Below are positions 18,091 to 26,111 of a stretch of 64,000 nucleotides of DNA, piece by piece (position 1 is the stretch's first letter; every line of letters starts with the position of its first letter). The stretch is from Paenibacillus sp. E222 (GTDB lineage Bacteria > Bacillota > Bacilli > Paenibacillales > Paenibacillaceae), in contig NZ_CP058552.1 of assembly GCF_013401555.1 (NCBI RefSeq), positions 1,364,001 through 1,428,000 of the forward strand, read 5' to 3'. The notes under the pieces are model-generated. The model made no database searches. It had not been told where the DNA came from and saw only the letters and a program-made list of their open reading frames with translations. Position numbers and translations under genes: made by a program.

Positions 18091-19611
18091 TTAAGATTGT
18101 ACATTCTCGGCCTGCGCTTTGATTTCGAAGATCAGAATTGTTTTGCTGCTTCCGATATACGCAACCGTTGTATTGAATTGCTCCGAAATAAAACGTACCG
18201 GGACAAACGCCTTTCCATCCTTCATCAAAAGGGGGGCATCGTTTATCGCAAGCGTATCGTCTACAAGCACCTGTTTGTTGCCCACAGTCCACCGAACCAC
18301 AGTACCATTCTGCTCAATCTGAACCTCCTGTGTATCCGGATTCCAGTTCACGCTGGCATTCAATTGCTCGGAGACAAACCGGAGCGGTACATAGGTCCGT
18401 CCTTCATCGATAAAAGGTGCAGCCTCCAGTGCGTAAGCACGATCCCCGACATAGGCCGTGGTAGAGCCTTCAACAAGCCGCTGAAAGTTGCCCTGTGGAG
18501 TACGTTTCTGCTCCCGTACATTCATCTGGTTTAGCAGGCGCATCGTGTCACTGCCGCTCGCAACATCCAGATAATTATTTTGCACTGTGAGTCCAGCAGG
18601 TTCCGGTTCAGAGACCGAGGTCAGCGTACCGGAGGATGAGGAAGTGGAAGCCGAGATATCCGTTATGGTATTCGTATTCGCAGAGCTGTTTCTTGTAAAA
18701 GTAAAACCGGCAATCGGTGTCAGATCCCATACCCGGTTATTGGACAGTTTCAGTACTTCCAGCTTGGACAGCTGATGTAACGGCTCCAGATCATAGATCT
18801 GATTGGACTCCGCATTCAGTTCTTTCAACCCAACCAGGTCTTCCAAGGGTGCCAGATGCTCAACCTGATTCCCCGAGAAGTCCAGTGTCCGCAGGCGTGT
18901 CATATGCTCCAAGGGCATCAGATCCGAGATCTCGTTACCTGCCACATTCAGCTTCTGAAGTGTATTCGGCAGATCAGCCAGTACATCCAGTGTATGAATG
19001 TGGTTGTTGGCCACATTGAGCTGTTTCAGATTTCTTTTATCCGCGAGTGGTGTCAGGTCGGTTATCGCATTGTTCGAGATTTCGAGCCATTGAAGATGAT
19101 CTGCATCCGACAGTGCGGAGAGACTGGTAATCTGGTTACCGCTGGCGTGAAACGTATGTAGTCGGTTAAATCCACGTAAAACTTCTATGGAAGAAATGGA
19201 ATTATTGCTGATATACAGCCGTCCCAGGTCTTTCAAATCAGCCAGTGCATCAATCGATGTAATGTAATTATTGCGAACGTCAACCTCGCGAAGCTGAGTC
19301 AGATGCGCCAGCGGTGTTAGGTCATCAATCTCATTGCCATATAACCGGAGGTGAGTCAGATTCGTGGCGTATTCCAGACCAGACAGGCTTTGAATGCCTG
19401 CATTGCTCAGATCCACCACCTTCAACTGCTCCAGATCGGAGGAGGTCAGAGGGGAATCTACCGGTTTGTTCAGGATCAGCTTCAGTCCATTCTCCAGTGC
19501 AGGATCTTTGATGATTCCTTCGCCCAAGTCTGCTGTGTTATAGGCCATCGCTTGCCCAGCCGCCCCGAGACTCAGGATGAAGACTAGAAATAGTAGAGTC
19601 ATTCTTCTCAT
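18091..19611 (-). CDS. secreted leucine-rich-repeat protein with C-terminal copper-amine-oxidase-N-like (stalk) domain
   Basis: 506 residues. The signal peptide is about 1-23 (ends QAMA). An internalin-like LRR array of about eleven 22-residue repeats runs from about 60 to 315 (repeat core NLTHLRLYGNEIDDLTPLAH). A Ser/Thr-rich spacer follows. The C-terminal domain (about 375-500) is the stalk/CuAO-N1-like domain, with PFIDEGRTYVPLRFVSEQLNASVNWNPDTQEV and its half-repeat KAFVPVRFISEQFNTTVAY. It has no sortase or SLH anchor, so attachment to the envelope, if any, would be through the stalk domain. The role is unknown; adhesion or envelope protein binding is inferred. GGAGGG lies 10 nt before the ATG. 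Confidence 0.85.
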   Translation of the reverse strand: MRRMTLLFLVFILSLGAAGQAMAYNTADLGEGIIKDPALENGLKLILNKPVDSPLTSSDLEQLKVVDLSNAGIQSLSGLEYATNLTHLRLYGNEIDDLTPLAHLTQLREVDVRNNYITSIDALADLKDLGRLYISNNSISSIEVLRGFNRLHTFHASGNQITSLSALSDADHLQWLEISNNAITDLTPLADKRNLKQLNVANNHIHTLDVLADLPNTLQKLNVAGNEISDLMPLEHMTRLRTLDFSGNQVEHLAPLEDLVGLKELNAESNQIYDLEPLHQLSKLEVLKLSNNRVWDLTPIAGFTFTRNSSANTNTITDISASTSSSSGTLTSVSEPEPAGLTVQNNYLDVASGSDTMRLLNQMNVREQKRTPQGNFQRLVEGSTTAYVGDRAYALEAAPFIDEGRTYVPLRFVSEQLNASVNWNPDTQEVQIEQNGTVVRWTVGNKQVLVDDTLAINDAPLLMKDGKAFVPVRFISEQFNTTVAYIGSSKTILIFEIKAQAENVQS

Positions 19612-19954
19612 TGCATGAATTCCCTCCGATTCCGATTTTGAGGATAGGTAAGTGTACCGTTCTTATGTACTTTGTGAGTACCAATTTATGTCGATAAAAT
19701 ATTATAGTTACGATATGGATAGATAGAATAGAAAAACACATCTATAGTTATTAACCCATCATCAGGCAAAAGGAACAAGAAATTCATGACAGGCAGAACA
19801 TCTACTTCTATTCTATATGATACAAACCCCATACTGCACTCTTCCAGCCATCTTTTTCAAAAAAATTTGTACAACTCCCCCAGATGCTATTCAACTCCAT
19901 GGCAGAAAGGGTATAGATGAAGTAAGAATGCTATTTGGAGGAGAAGATGCAGGT
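19612..19954. other. intergenic region between LRR and lipid kinase genes
   Basis: AT-rich divergent spacer. The kinase frame is open upstream to 19817 but has no ribosome site before 19940, so it is probably not translated. No RNA or repeat was recognised. Confidence 0.5.
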
Positions 19955-20845
19955 ATGCGCCAAGCCATGATCATTAGTAATCCATCGTCGGGTAAAGAAG
20001 AGGCTCAGCAATATGTGTCCCAGGTACAAGAAATTCTTGAATCACAGCAGTATGAAGTGGTGGTTAATGAGACGGCCGGTGAGGGAGATGCGACCAACTA
20101 CTGTCTAAGTGCCTGCAAAGATGGCTGTGATCTCGTCATTTCCATCGGAGGGGATGGGACGCTGCATGAGACGATCAACGGCATGATGGATCAGGAACAT
20201 CGTCCCAGACTGGGTGTGGTACCGCTGGGTACGGTGAATGATTTTGCGCGTGCGCTGAATATCTCGCTTGATCCGGAGGAAGCCATTCGGCAGTTGGGTT
20301 CGGAGCAGATCCATAAGGTGGATCTTGGTAAAATCAATGATCGTCTGTTTGCCAACGTGGTGGCAGCCGGTTCATTGGCTGAGGCGTTGTTCTCGGTATC
20401 CTCGGAAGAGAAGTCGAAGCTGGGTTCATTCGCTTATTTGAAAGAAGGATTGAAAGATCTAATGAATACACCGGCCAAGCCACTCACGATTGAGTATGAC
20501 GGGCAGTTCTGGGAAGGGGAGTCTCCACTTTTTCTCGCGGCACTGACCAATTCGGTTGGAGGTTTTGAGAAATTGTCCCCGGAAGCAGCGGTGGATGATG
20601 GGTTAATTCATTGTTTTGTGATCCGCAGCATGAATGTCTTTAATACGGTAACACTCGGAACGTCCCTGTTGTTTGGCAATCTGATGAACCATAAGGATGT
20701 TGATTATTTTACGGCAAAAGAAGTTCACGTCCGTTCTACAGAAGCCATTCACACAAATGTGGATGGAGAAGAAGGGCCTTCTCTGCCCATTCAAATCAGT
20801 GTATTGCCTCGGCATATTGATGTGATAGTTCCGGAAGAAGTATAG
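19955..20845 (+). CDS. YegS/BmrU-family lipid (diacylglycerol-type) kinase
   Basis: 296 residues. The catalytic domain has IISNPSSGKEEA near the N-terminus, the nucleotide-binding GGDGT loop at 65-69 (DLVISIGGDGTLHETINGM), and VPLGTVNDFARALNI. A C-terminal beta-sandwich ends IQISVLPRHIDVIVP. It phosphorylates diacylglycerol or a related lipid at the membrane. ATG 19955 has GGAGGAG 10 nt upstream; a longer frame begins at 19817 but lacks a ribosome site. No operon partner is obvious. Confidence 0.88.
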   Translation: MRQAMIISNPSSGKEEAQQYVSQVQEILESQQYEVVVNETAGEGDATNYCLSACKDGCDLVISIGGDGTLHETINGMMDQEHRPRLGVVPLGTVNDFARALNISLDPEEAIRQLGSEQIHKVDLGKINDRLFANVVAAGSLAEALFSVSSEEKSKLGSFAYLKEGLKDLMNTPAKPLTIEYDGQFWEGESPLFLAALTNSVGGFEKLSPEAAVDDGLIHCFVIRSMNVFNTVTLGTSLLFGNLMNHKDVDYFTAKEVHVRSTEAIHTNVDGEEGPSLPIQISVLPRHIDVIVPEEV

Positions 20846-21021
20846 GTGGAAGTGAACGATGCAGAAAAAAACCTCCATTATTCCATATAAGAATTCTAAA
20901 ATTCCATTGAAACCGATTGCAGTTCTGTGTCACAATCATAGACGGAAGACAAGTATATACTAGTTGGCAGTGATCATAAGAATGAATGCACGATACTATT
21001 CGAATATGGAGGGAAATCATC

Positions 21022-21939
21022 TTGAGAACAATTAAACTTGGCAGCAGCGCACTCGAAATACCGGTTGTAGCCGTTGGCTGCATGCGAATTAATTCATTAA
21101 GCAGCAAAGAAGCTGAACATTTTGTTCATTCCGCCATGGAAGCAGGCGCGAACTTCTTCGATCATGCTGATATTTATGGAAACGGAGCGTGTGAGGAGAT
21201 CTTTGCAGAGGCTGTGCAGATGAATCCCCAGGTTCGTGAAAATATGATTATTCAGTCCAAATGCGGTATCCGCAAAGGCATGTTTGATTTCTCGAAAGAG
21301 CACATCTTGAATTCGGTGGATGGCATTCTGCAACGCTTGAAAACCGATTACCTGGACGTTCTGTTGCTGCATCGCCCGGATACATTGGTTGAGCCAGAAG
21401 AAGTGGCTGAAGCCTTTGACCAACTGGAACGTGAAGGCAAAGTGCGTCACTTCGGGGTATCCAACCAGAATCCGAACCAGATCGAACTGTTGAAAAAATA
21501 CGTTAAACAGCCACTGGTAGCCAACCAGCTGCAGTTGAGTATTACCAATACCACGATGATTGACAGTGGAATCAACGTAAATATGGAGAACGATGCCGCG
21601 GTCAACCGTGATGGCGGAATTCTTGATTATTGTCGCCTGCACGATATCACGATTCAACCATGGTCCCCGTTCCAATACGGGTTCTTCGAAGGCGTATTCC
21701 TGGGTAGCGACAAGTTCCCGGAACTGAATGCGAAGATCGATGAAATTGCTGCAAAATATGAAGTGAGCAACACGACCATCGCAATTGCTTGGTTGCTGCG
21801 TCACCCGGCGCAAATGCAGCCCGTGACAGGTACGATGAATATCCAGCGTTTGCAGGATTGCATCAAAGCTGGTGATGTTCACCTTACACGCCAAGAGTGG
21901 TACGAAATTTATCGTGCAGCTGGCAATGTGTTGCCTTAA
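21022..21939 (+). CDS. aldo/keto reductase (YdhF/YcsN-like)
   Basis: 305 residues. It carries the AKR tetrad: Asp and Tyr in NFFDHADIYGNGACEE, Lys in IIQSKCGI, His in VLLLHRPDTLVEP. The C-terminal NADPH-binding portion includes WSPFQYGFFEG and PVTGTMNIQRLQDCIKA. The start is TTG 21022 with GGAGGG 8 nt upstream; an ATG at 20986 lacks a ribosome site. The cytosolic substrate is unknown. Confidence 0.88.
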   Translation: MRTIKLGSSALEIPVVAVGCMRINSLSSKEAEHFVHSAMEAGANFFDHADIYGNGACEEIFAEAVQMNPQVRENMIIQSKCGIRKGMFDFSKEHILNSVDGILQRLKTDYLDVLLLHRPDTLVEPEEVAEAFDQLEREGKVRHFGVSNQNPNQIELLKKYVKQPLVANQLQLSITNTTMIDSGINVNMENDAAVNRDGGILDYCRLHDITIQPWSPFQYGFFEGVFLGSDKFPELNAKIDEIAAKYEVSNTTIAIAWLLRHPAQMQPVTGTMNIQRLQDCIKAGDVHLTRQEWYEIYRAAGNVLP

Positions 21940-21984
21940 ACTAATATCATTACATAGCAGGATGATCTGCTGTATTGCATGTAA

Positions 21985-22016
21985 AACACGAGCGTATATG
22001 CCGCTCGTGTTTTTAT
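21985..22016 (+). terminator. Rho-independent terminator after the aldo/keto reductase
   Basis: ACACGAGCG (21986-21994) / CGCTCGTGT (22002-22010) followed by TTTTATTTTA. Confidence 0.88.
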
Positions 22017-22091
22017 TTTATCCTTTATTTGATGCTTATTCGTTCCCGGTATAAAATAAGGATAGGGCCTTTATTTTAACAAAAGGATTTT

Positions 22092-22108
22092 TTTGTAATT
22101 AATACAAA
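22092..22108. promoter_or_regulatory. inverted repeat upstream of the HTH-TPR regulator promoter
   Basis: TTTGTA (22092-22097) and TACAAA (22103-22108) form an inverted repeat spaced by 5 bp, 18 bp upstream of the -35 box. It is a possible binding site for the regulator itself; the repeat is short and AT-rich. Confidence 0.35.
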
Positions 22109-22126
22109 TTAGTTGAATTTATCTTA

Positions 22127-22155
22127 TTGACCCTTGCTTAATTATTACATATAAT
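22127..22155 (+). promoter_or_regulatory. sigma-A promoter of the quorum-sensing pair
   Basis: TTGACC (22127-22132), a 17-bp spacer, and a perfect TATAAT (22150-22155). The predicted start near 22162 leaves a leader of about 50 nt before the TTG start codon. Confidence 0.78.
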
Positions 22156-22214
22156 TACTTTTGCATACCGTTAATCCTGTTTATGGTTTTTTTATTTTGG
22201 AGGGTGGTGTTAGT

Positions 22215-23597
22215 TTGGAGCCGACAACCACGATACGCGATCATTTAGAGAGTTATCTGAAGCGTGAGCAGATGTCCATTAGTCTTTTTTCGGAAACGTC
22301 AGGAATTAACTCGGGTACACTGAGCAATATTTTGAACAAGAATCGTCCGATTGCGATGCAGCAGCTGGATCGAATCACTTCAGCTATGAGACTTGAAGAA
22401 GGTTACTTCTATGAATTGTACATAGATGAGTGTTTTGTCCATGCTGCTCCTGACTGGCGAAGACTGGGTCCATTCCTTCATCGTTGTGCTGAGTTGAATA
22501 AATTGAACTGTATTGAAGAGGTTATTCGGTTAATGATGGATAATCTGTCTTATATTCCTTTGTTATTTGATCTGGCTGAAGAATTCTACCATGCAGGTAA
22601 ATTCGAACCAGCCGTTCTACTATATGAAACGATAGCCGAAAGTGAGAAAATGCAACACTCTGAACGGCTTGCACTATGTCAGTATCGACTGTTCCGGTTG
22701 GGGCTGAGCAATGATCAGCAACGAAATCTAATCATTGCGGCCCAATTCGAATACTATGTGGATCGGCTGGATGAACGCTATCAACTGGATGCGCTTAATG
22801 AACTGATCAATGCCTTTGGTGCCTTGCACAGATGGAATAAAGTTCAGGAGCTGTCCGAGAAGCTAAGGGTGAAAGCAACCATCCATTATGAGCTCAATGG
22901 GAGAAGGAAACAGGAAGAAACCAAAAGACCGATTGTGTTTTACATTCTGTATTCTTATTTGGCTTCAGGTAGTGCGTGCTATCAACTTAAAGACTATCCA
23001 GGCGCGCTTAAATATGTTTCTTTATACACGGACAACAGTTGGGTGAAGAACCCTAATCAAGACGAAATGGTAGTTATGAATCAGTTTCAGGAATGGGCTG
23101 AGGGCAACCGTTATATATATCAATTAATGAGCGGACAGTTTGATGTGTTGCCTGAATATTTGAATTACATCTCAACAAAAGAAAATGAAATTTTCCCGGC
23201 GCTTTGTGATATTGTGACTGCTGCCAATCGCTATGATAAAAATATTGATGATGTGCTCGAACAGTATGAATCATACTTTACGTACCAGGAACAGAGCAAC
23301 CGAATTGGAAAGGTCAGCAGACAGGTTACAGATGATCGATATCTACGTCTTTTAGCAGATCTCGCTGCGTATTATCTAAAGAAAGACGAGTATTTCACAG
23401 GAATACAATTTGTTCTGGATAGTTTGCGATTCTCTATTGAAATTAGCAGTGGACGAGGTATGCTTAGAGGTGTCGGACTGTTTGAGCAATATAGGGAGTT
23501 TGCAACTGAGACGGCGAAACAGCAATACAAATTGATCATTAGTGAGGTGCAGAAACTCAATGAAGAGAAAGTTGGCTTTGCTGATAGCTACATGTAG
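22215..23597 (+). CDS. HTH-TPR transcriptional regulator, AimR-like (Alo/RRNPP type) peptide receptor
   Basis: 460 residues. The N-terminal HTH (about 5-60) contains TTTIRDHLESYLKREQMS and FSETSGINSGTLSNILNKNRPIAMQQLDRI. The rest is an all-helical array with TPR-like hairpins (LFDLAEEFYHAGKFEPAVLLYETIAESE; SYLASGSACYQLKDYPGALKYVSLY). This layout and length fit the peptide-sensing RRNPP regulators and the AimR-like (Alo) receptors of Paenibacillus. The start is TTG 22215 after GGAGGGTGG. Its last 38 nt overlap a gene for a secreted 46-residue pro-peptide, its probable ligand. Receptor and signal are transcribed together from a strong promoter and share one terminator. Regulated targets are unknown; the next gene is Spo0E-like. 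Confidence 0.8.
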   Translation: MEPTTTIRDHLESYLKREQMSISLFSETSGINSGTLSNILNKNRPIAMQQLDRITSAMRLEEGYFYELYIDECFVHAAPDWRRLGPFLHRCAELNKLNCIEEVIRLMMDNLSYIPLLFDLAEEFYHAGKFEPAVLLYETIAESEKMQHSERLALCQYRLFRLGLSNDQQRNLIIAAQFEYYVDRLDERYQLDALNELINAFGALHRWNKVQELSEKLRVKATIHYELNGRRKQEETKRPIVFYILYSYLASGSACYQLKDYPGALKYVSLYTDNSWVKNPNQDEMVVMNQFQEWAEGNRYIYQLMSGQFDVLPEYLNYISTKENEIFPALCDIVTAANRYDKNIDDVLEQYESYFTYQEQSNRIGKVSRQVTDDRYLRLLADLAAYYLKKDEYFTGIQFVLDSLRFSIEISSGRGMLRGVGLFEQYREFATETAKQQYKLIISEVQKLNEEKVGFADSYM

Positions 23598-23700
23598 TAT
23601 TATTATTTACATTGTAGCTCCTGCTACGGAACCTGTCTCAGGCAAGGAAGTTCCAGACCCCGGAATTATGAGAACTGCTGACCACGGATTCGGAACTTAA
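23560..23700 (+). CDS. secreted signalling pro-peptide (AimP/Phr-like), overlaps the receptor gene
   Basis: A 46-codon open frame starting at ATG 23560, +1 frame relative to the receptor, with GAGGTG 10 nt upstream. The product has a basic N-terminus (MKRKL), a hydrophobic export segment (ALLIATCSIIIYIVAPA), a polar pro-region and the C-terminus RTADHGFGT. This is the plan of Phr, PapR and AimP precursors, whose last 5-10 residues become the mature signal after cleavage and re-import. No homologue can be named from sequence alone; assignment rests on the precursor architecture, the 38-nt overlap with a TPR-type receptor, and the terminator 13 nt after the stop. The mature peptide is probably within the last ten residues. 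Confidence 0.72.
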   Translation: MKRKLALLIATCSIIIYIVAPATEPVSGKEVPDPGIMRTADHGFGT

Positions 23701-23713
23701 AAAATTGGTAAGG

Positions 23714-23752
23714 GACGCTTCTGAATATTCATTCAGAGGCGTCTTTTTTTTT
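23714..23752 (+). terminator. Rho-independent terminator after the signal peptide gene
   Basis: GACGCTTCTGAAT (23714-23726) pairs with ATTCAGAGGCGTC (23731-23743), followed by nine T. Confidence 0.9.
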
Positions 23753-23839
23753 CGTCTGGTGGAAAAATAAGTATGTCGTACCCCTTGCGGCCTATCGATT
23801 GGCATAATAAACTAAAATATGACAAAAAGGAGGGGTACT

Positions 23840-24010
23840 ATGGATTGCCTGGAGTTAATGTCACAGATCGAAGAAGCCAGACAACAGCTTCACCGCTTGC
23901 AGTCGGAATACGGCAGTCTGCTTCATCCTGAAGTCATCCAGCAATCTGTAGTTCTGGACGGTCTTATTAATCAATACAATCGAGTCAAAATGAAAAAGTT
24001 GATTAATTAG
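23840..24010 (+). CDS. Spo0E-family aspartyl-phosphate phosphatase
   Basis: 56 residues, the usual size for the family. Two helices, ELMSQIEEARQQLHRLQSEYGS and the signature helix SVVLDGLINQYNRV (pattern S-x-x-L-D-x-L-I-x-x-Y). Members dephosphorylate Spo0A~P and delay sporulation. ATG 23840 follows AAGGAGG by 7 nt. The gene sits just after the quorum-sensing pair but beyond its terminator, so it is separately transcribed, though possibly a target of the same regulator. Confidence 0.85.
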   Translation: MDCLELMSQIEEARQQLHRLQSEYGSLLHPEVIQQSVVLDGLINQYNRVKMKKLIN

Positions 24011-24021
24011 TGGCTCGCCTA

Positions 24022-24050
24022 TTTACATATGGGTTTCCGTGTACTATAGT
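24022..24050 (+). promoter_or_regulatory. sigma-A promoter of the GntR-ABC operon
   Basis: TTTACA (24022-24027), a 17-bp spacer and TATAGT (24045-24050). The predicted transcription start lies inside the palindromic operator. Confidence 0.75.
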
Positions 24051-24070
24051 TAGTTACATAAGTAACTAAC
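24049..24070. promoter_or_regulatory. GntR (YtrA-type) operator palindrome
   Basis: Perfect inverted repeat GTTAGTTAC-ATAA-GTAACTAAC overlapping the end of the -10 box and the start site of the promoter, which suits autorepression. A partial repeat (ACTAACTAATTAA) follows at 24073. Confidence 0.7.
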
Positions 24071-24087
24071 CGACTAACTAATTAACG

Positions 24088-24489
24088 ATGGACGAAAGTT
24101 GGAATCGCATGAAATCGAATTTGGATGAATCTCAGCCCATTTTTCATCAGATATCCATGATGATCATGGATGACATTGTAGACGGCAGATTGAAGGTGGA
24201 GGAACAGGTCCCTTCAACCAATGAACTCTCTCGCTTTTACAATATTAATCCAGCCACGGCACGCAAAGGGCTTCAAACGCTCGTGGACAAAGGTATCATT
24301 TACAAACAGCGAGGTGTTGGAATGTTTGTTGCGAAGGGAGCCAGGGAAGCGTTGCTTGTTGAGCGAAAACAGCATTTCTACGAGGAATATATTAAGCCTT
24401 TACTTGAAGAGGCCAGACGGATTCACATGAATGAGGACATGATTATTGATTTGATCCGCGGTAAGAAGGATAAGGAGAGTGAGTTATGA
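24088..24489 (+). CDS. GntR family regulator, YtrA subfamily
   Basis: 133 residues. The winged HTH (about 18-85) has QPIFHQISMMIMDDIVDGRLKVEEQVPSTNELSRFYNINPATARKGLQTLVDKGIIYKQRGVGMFV; the short C-terminal helical tail is typical of YtrA regulators linked to ABC transporters. The start is uncertain: ATG 24088 lacks a clear ribosome site, and ATG 24109 with weak GGAA upstream is the alternative. It heads a three-gene operon (4-nt overlap with the ATPase) and is probably autorepressed through the palindrome at 24049. In Bacillus, YtrA-type operons respond to cell-wall-active antibiotics. Confidence 0.88.
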   Translation: MDESWNRMKSNLDESQPIFHQISMMIMDDIVDGRLKVEEQVPSTNELSRFYNINPATARKGLQTLVDKGIIYKQRGVGMFVAKGAREALLVERKQHFYEEYIKPLLEEARRIHMNEDMIIDLIRGKKDKESEL

Positions 24490-25361
24490 TTCAGATCGAG
24501 CAGGTGACCTACAGCTATCAACAGACACCGGTGCTAAAAAACGTGACGTTACATGAGAGTGAGCCGATTATTAGTGCATTGTGGGGCAGAAATGGTGCAG
24601 GCAAAACAACCCTGATGAGTCTGCTCGCAGGCCATAACCGGCCTGATGCTGGAACCATCCAAGTGATGGGGCAGGACCCGTACAACAATTTGGCTGCGCA
24701 GGAGAATCTGTGTTATATCCAGGAGAACCATCCCCTGGGCAGAAATTGGACGATCAATGACATGGTTCGATTCGGTCAATACTTCCATCCTCAGTGGAAT
24801 CAGGATCTTGCTGAGCAACTAATCGACATGTTCGAATTACCAGTGAAGAAGAAGATCACCAAATTCTCAAAAGGCATGAAGACCGCAGCTCAGATGATAT
24901 TGGGTCTTGCCAGTAACGCAAGAGTAACGATTCTGGATGAGCCCACCAATGGACTTGATGCTGAGAAACGTAAATATTTCTACAATACTTTACTGGAGAC
25001 TTATGAAGAGAACCCGCGTCTAATTCTAATATCAAGCCATCATATTGAGGAGATTCAGCCTTTATGTGAGTCCCTCATCGTTCTGCAAGCCGGCGAAGTG
25101 TTGTTTAATCAGCCGATGGAAGAGATGCGCGAAAAAGGAGTTCTTCTAACAGGGAGAATTGAAGATGTCAATCGAGTCACCGCAGACGTGAAGGTCATAG
25201 AATCTTCCCAGATGGGATCTACCTTGAAAGTGATGATTGATGAGCCATACTCGAAAACGTGGAAGGACATCGCACATACGCAGGGGCTTTCCATTGAGAA
25301 GGCAACATTACAGGATTATTTGGTCAACAGGACGCGTAATCAGGAGGGGATTAAGCGATGA
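24486..25361 (+). CDS. ABC transporter ATP-binding protein
   Basis: 291 residues. Walker A GRNGAGKT (34-41), signature FSKGM (127-131), Walker B VTILDEPTNGLD (DE at 151-152) and the switch His in LISSHHIEEI. A C-terminal extension of about 80 residues follows, as in YtrB-type export ATPases. It overlaps the regulator stop and the permease start by 4 nt each, so translation is coupled. Inferred role: ATPase of a membrane exporter or sensor controlled by the GntR protein. Confidence 0.93.
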   Translation: MIQIEQVTYSYQQTPVLKNVTLHESEPIISALWGRNGAGKTTLMSLLAGHNRPDAGTIQVMGQDPYNNLAAQENLCYIQENHPLGRNWTINDMVRFGQYFHPQWNQDLAEQLIDMFELPVKKKITKFSKGMKTAAQMILGLASNARVTILDEPTNGLDAEKRKYFYNTLLETYEENPRLILISSHHIEEIQPLCESLIVLQAGEVLFNQPMEEMREKGVLLTGRIEDVNRVTADVKVIESSQMGSTLKVMIDEPYSKTWKDIAHTQGLSIEKATLQDYLVNRTRNQEGIKR

Positions 25362-26056
25362 ACTCGGTGAATGGTACGAATCGGCTGATTCTGGATGATA
25401 TGCGCTGGTATTTAATGATTTTCTCGTCAATTACACTCATGCTTACAGTTGTCTATCTGGCCATTGGATTCATCTTTGATGTGACGTATACTACTCAACT
25501 ATTTGGTCCAATGTACGGAGGAATCTGTGCTTTTGCGGTCGCGGGCATCATCACCTTGTTTCCAGTTGCCATAGGTATGGGTAGTACACGAATACAGTTT
25601 ATGAAATCCTTTTATATCATTTCGATATGGATGGTCGTAGGAACCATTACGATACTGAATGTCATCTATTTCATTATGCATCTTCTCCATGAATATGGGA
25701 CGCTTGGGGTAACCTTTTATCAACCAGGCATGCTGTACTCAAGTCAATATCAATTTTTCTCTTATCTGTGGATCGATCTGATGATTGGCTTTCTGGTGCT
25801 GGGGTTATCCATCTTCTCAACTGTTTGTTGGATTAGATTGGGGATGCGCAATTTTTTCGTCCTGTTCTTTGGGGTTAGCTTAATCGTCACGCTGGTAATT
25901 GTTCTATCAGATCTGAGCACGTGGGTCCAGTGGTTTACGAATGTCAATTTTATCGCATTGTTCACCGCACTGGGAGTCATTGGAGGTGCTTTGCTTCTGA
26001 GCACGTACCCGATGATGAAGAATGCGCCGCTTACAATGAAAGGCAGAAAAGACTGA
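25358..26056 (+). CDS. ABC transporter permease protein
   Basis: 232 residues with about six hydrophobic segments (first: YLMIFSSITLMLTVVYLAIGFIFDV; last: FIALFTALGVIGGALLLSTYPMM). No sequence motif names the substrate. Its position after the ATPase with a 4-nt overlap, and the YtrA-type regulator, make it the membrane partner of the ATPase. A terminator follows 13 nt after the stop. Confidence 0.82.
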   Translation: MNSVNGTNRLILDDMRWYLMIFSSITLMLTVVYLAIGFIFDVTYTTQLFGPMYGGICAFAVAGIITLFPVAIGMGSTRIQFMKSFYIISIWMVVGTITILNVIYFIMHLLHEYGTLGVTFYQPGMLYSSQYQFFSYLWIDLMIGFLVLGLSIFSTVCWIRLGMRNFFVLFFGVSLIVTLVIVLSDLSTWVQWFTNVNFIALFTALGVIGGALLLSTYPMMKNAPLTMKGRKD

Positions 26057-26068
26057 TCAGATCAGAAA

Positions 26069-26105
26069 AACACGAGTGCGTACATACACGCCTCGTGTTT
26101 TTTTG
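26069..26105. terminator. bidirectional terminator after the ABC operon
   Basis: AACACGAG (26069-26076) / CTCGTGTT (26092-26099) with inner GCG/CGC pairs; T-runs on both strands. The gene at 26112 is convergent. Confidence 0.85.
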
Positions 26106-26111
26106 TATGAG

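Noticed and set aside
21986..26099. Two terminators with the same ACACGAG/CTCGTGT stem (21986 and 26069)
   Set aside because: The shared stem is short and a common terminator sequence; it does not show a repeat element.
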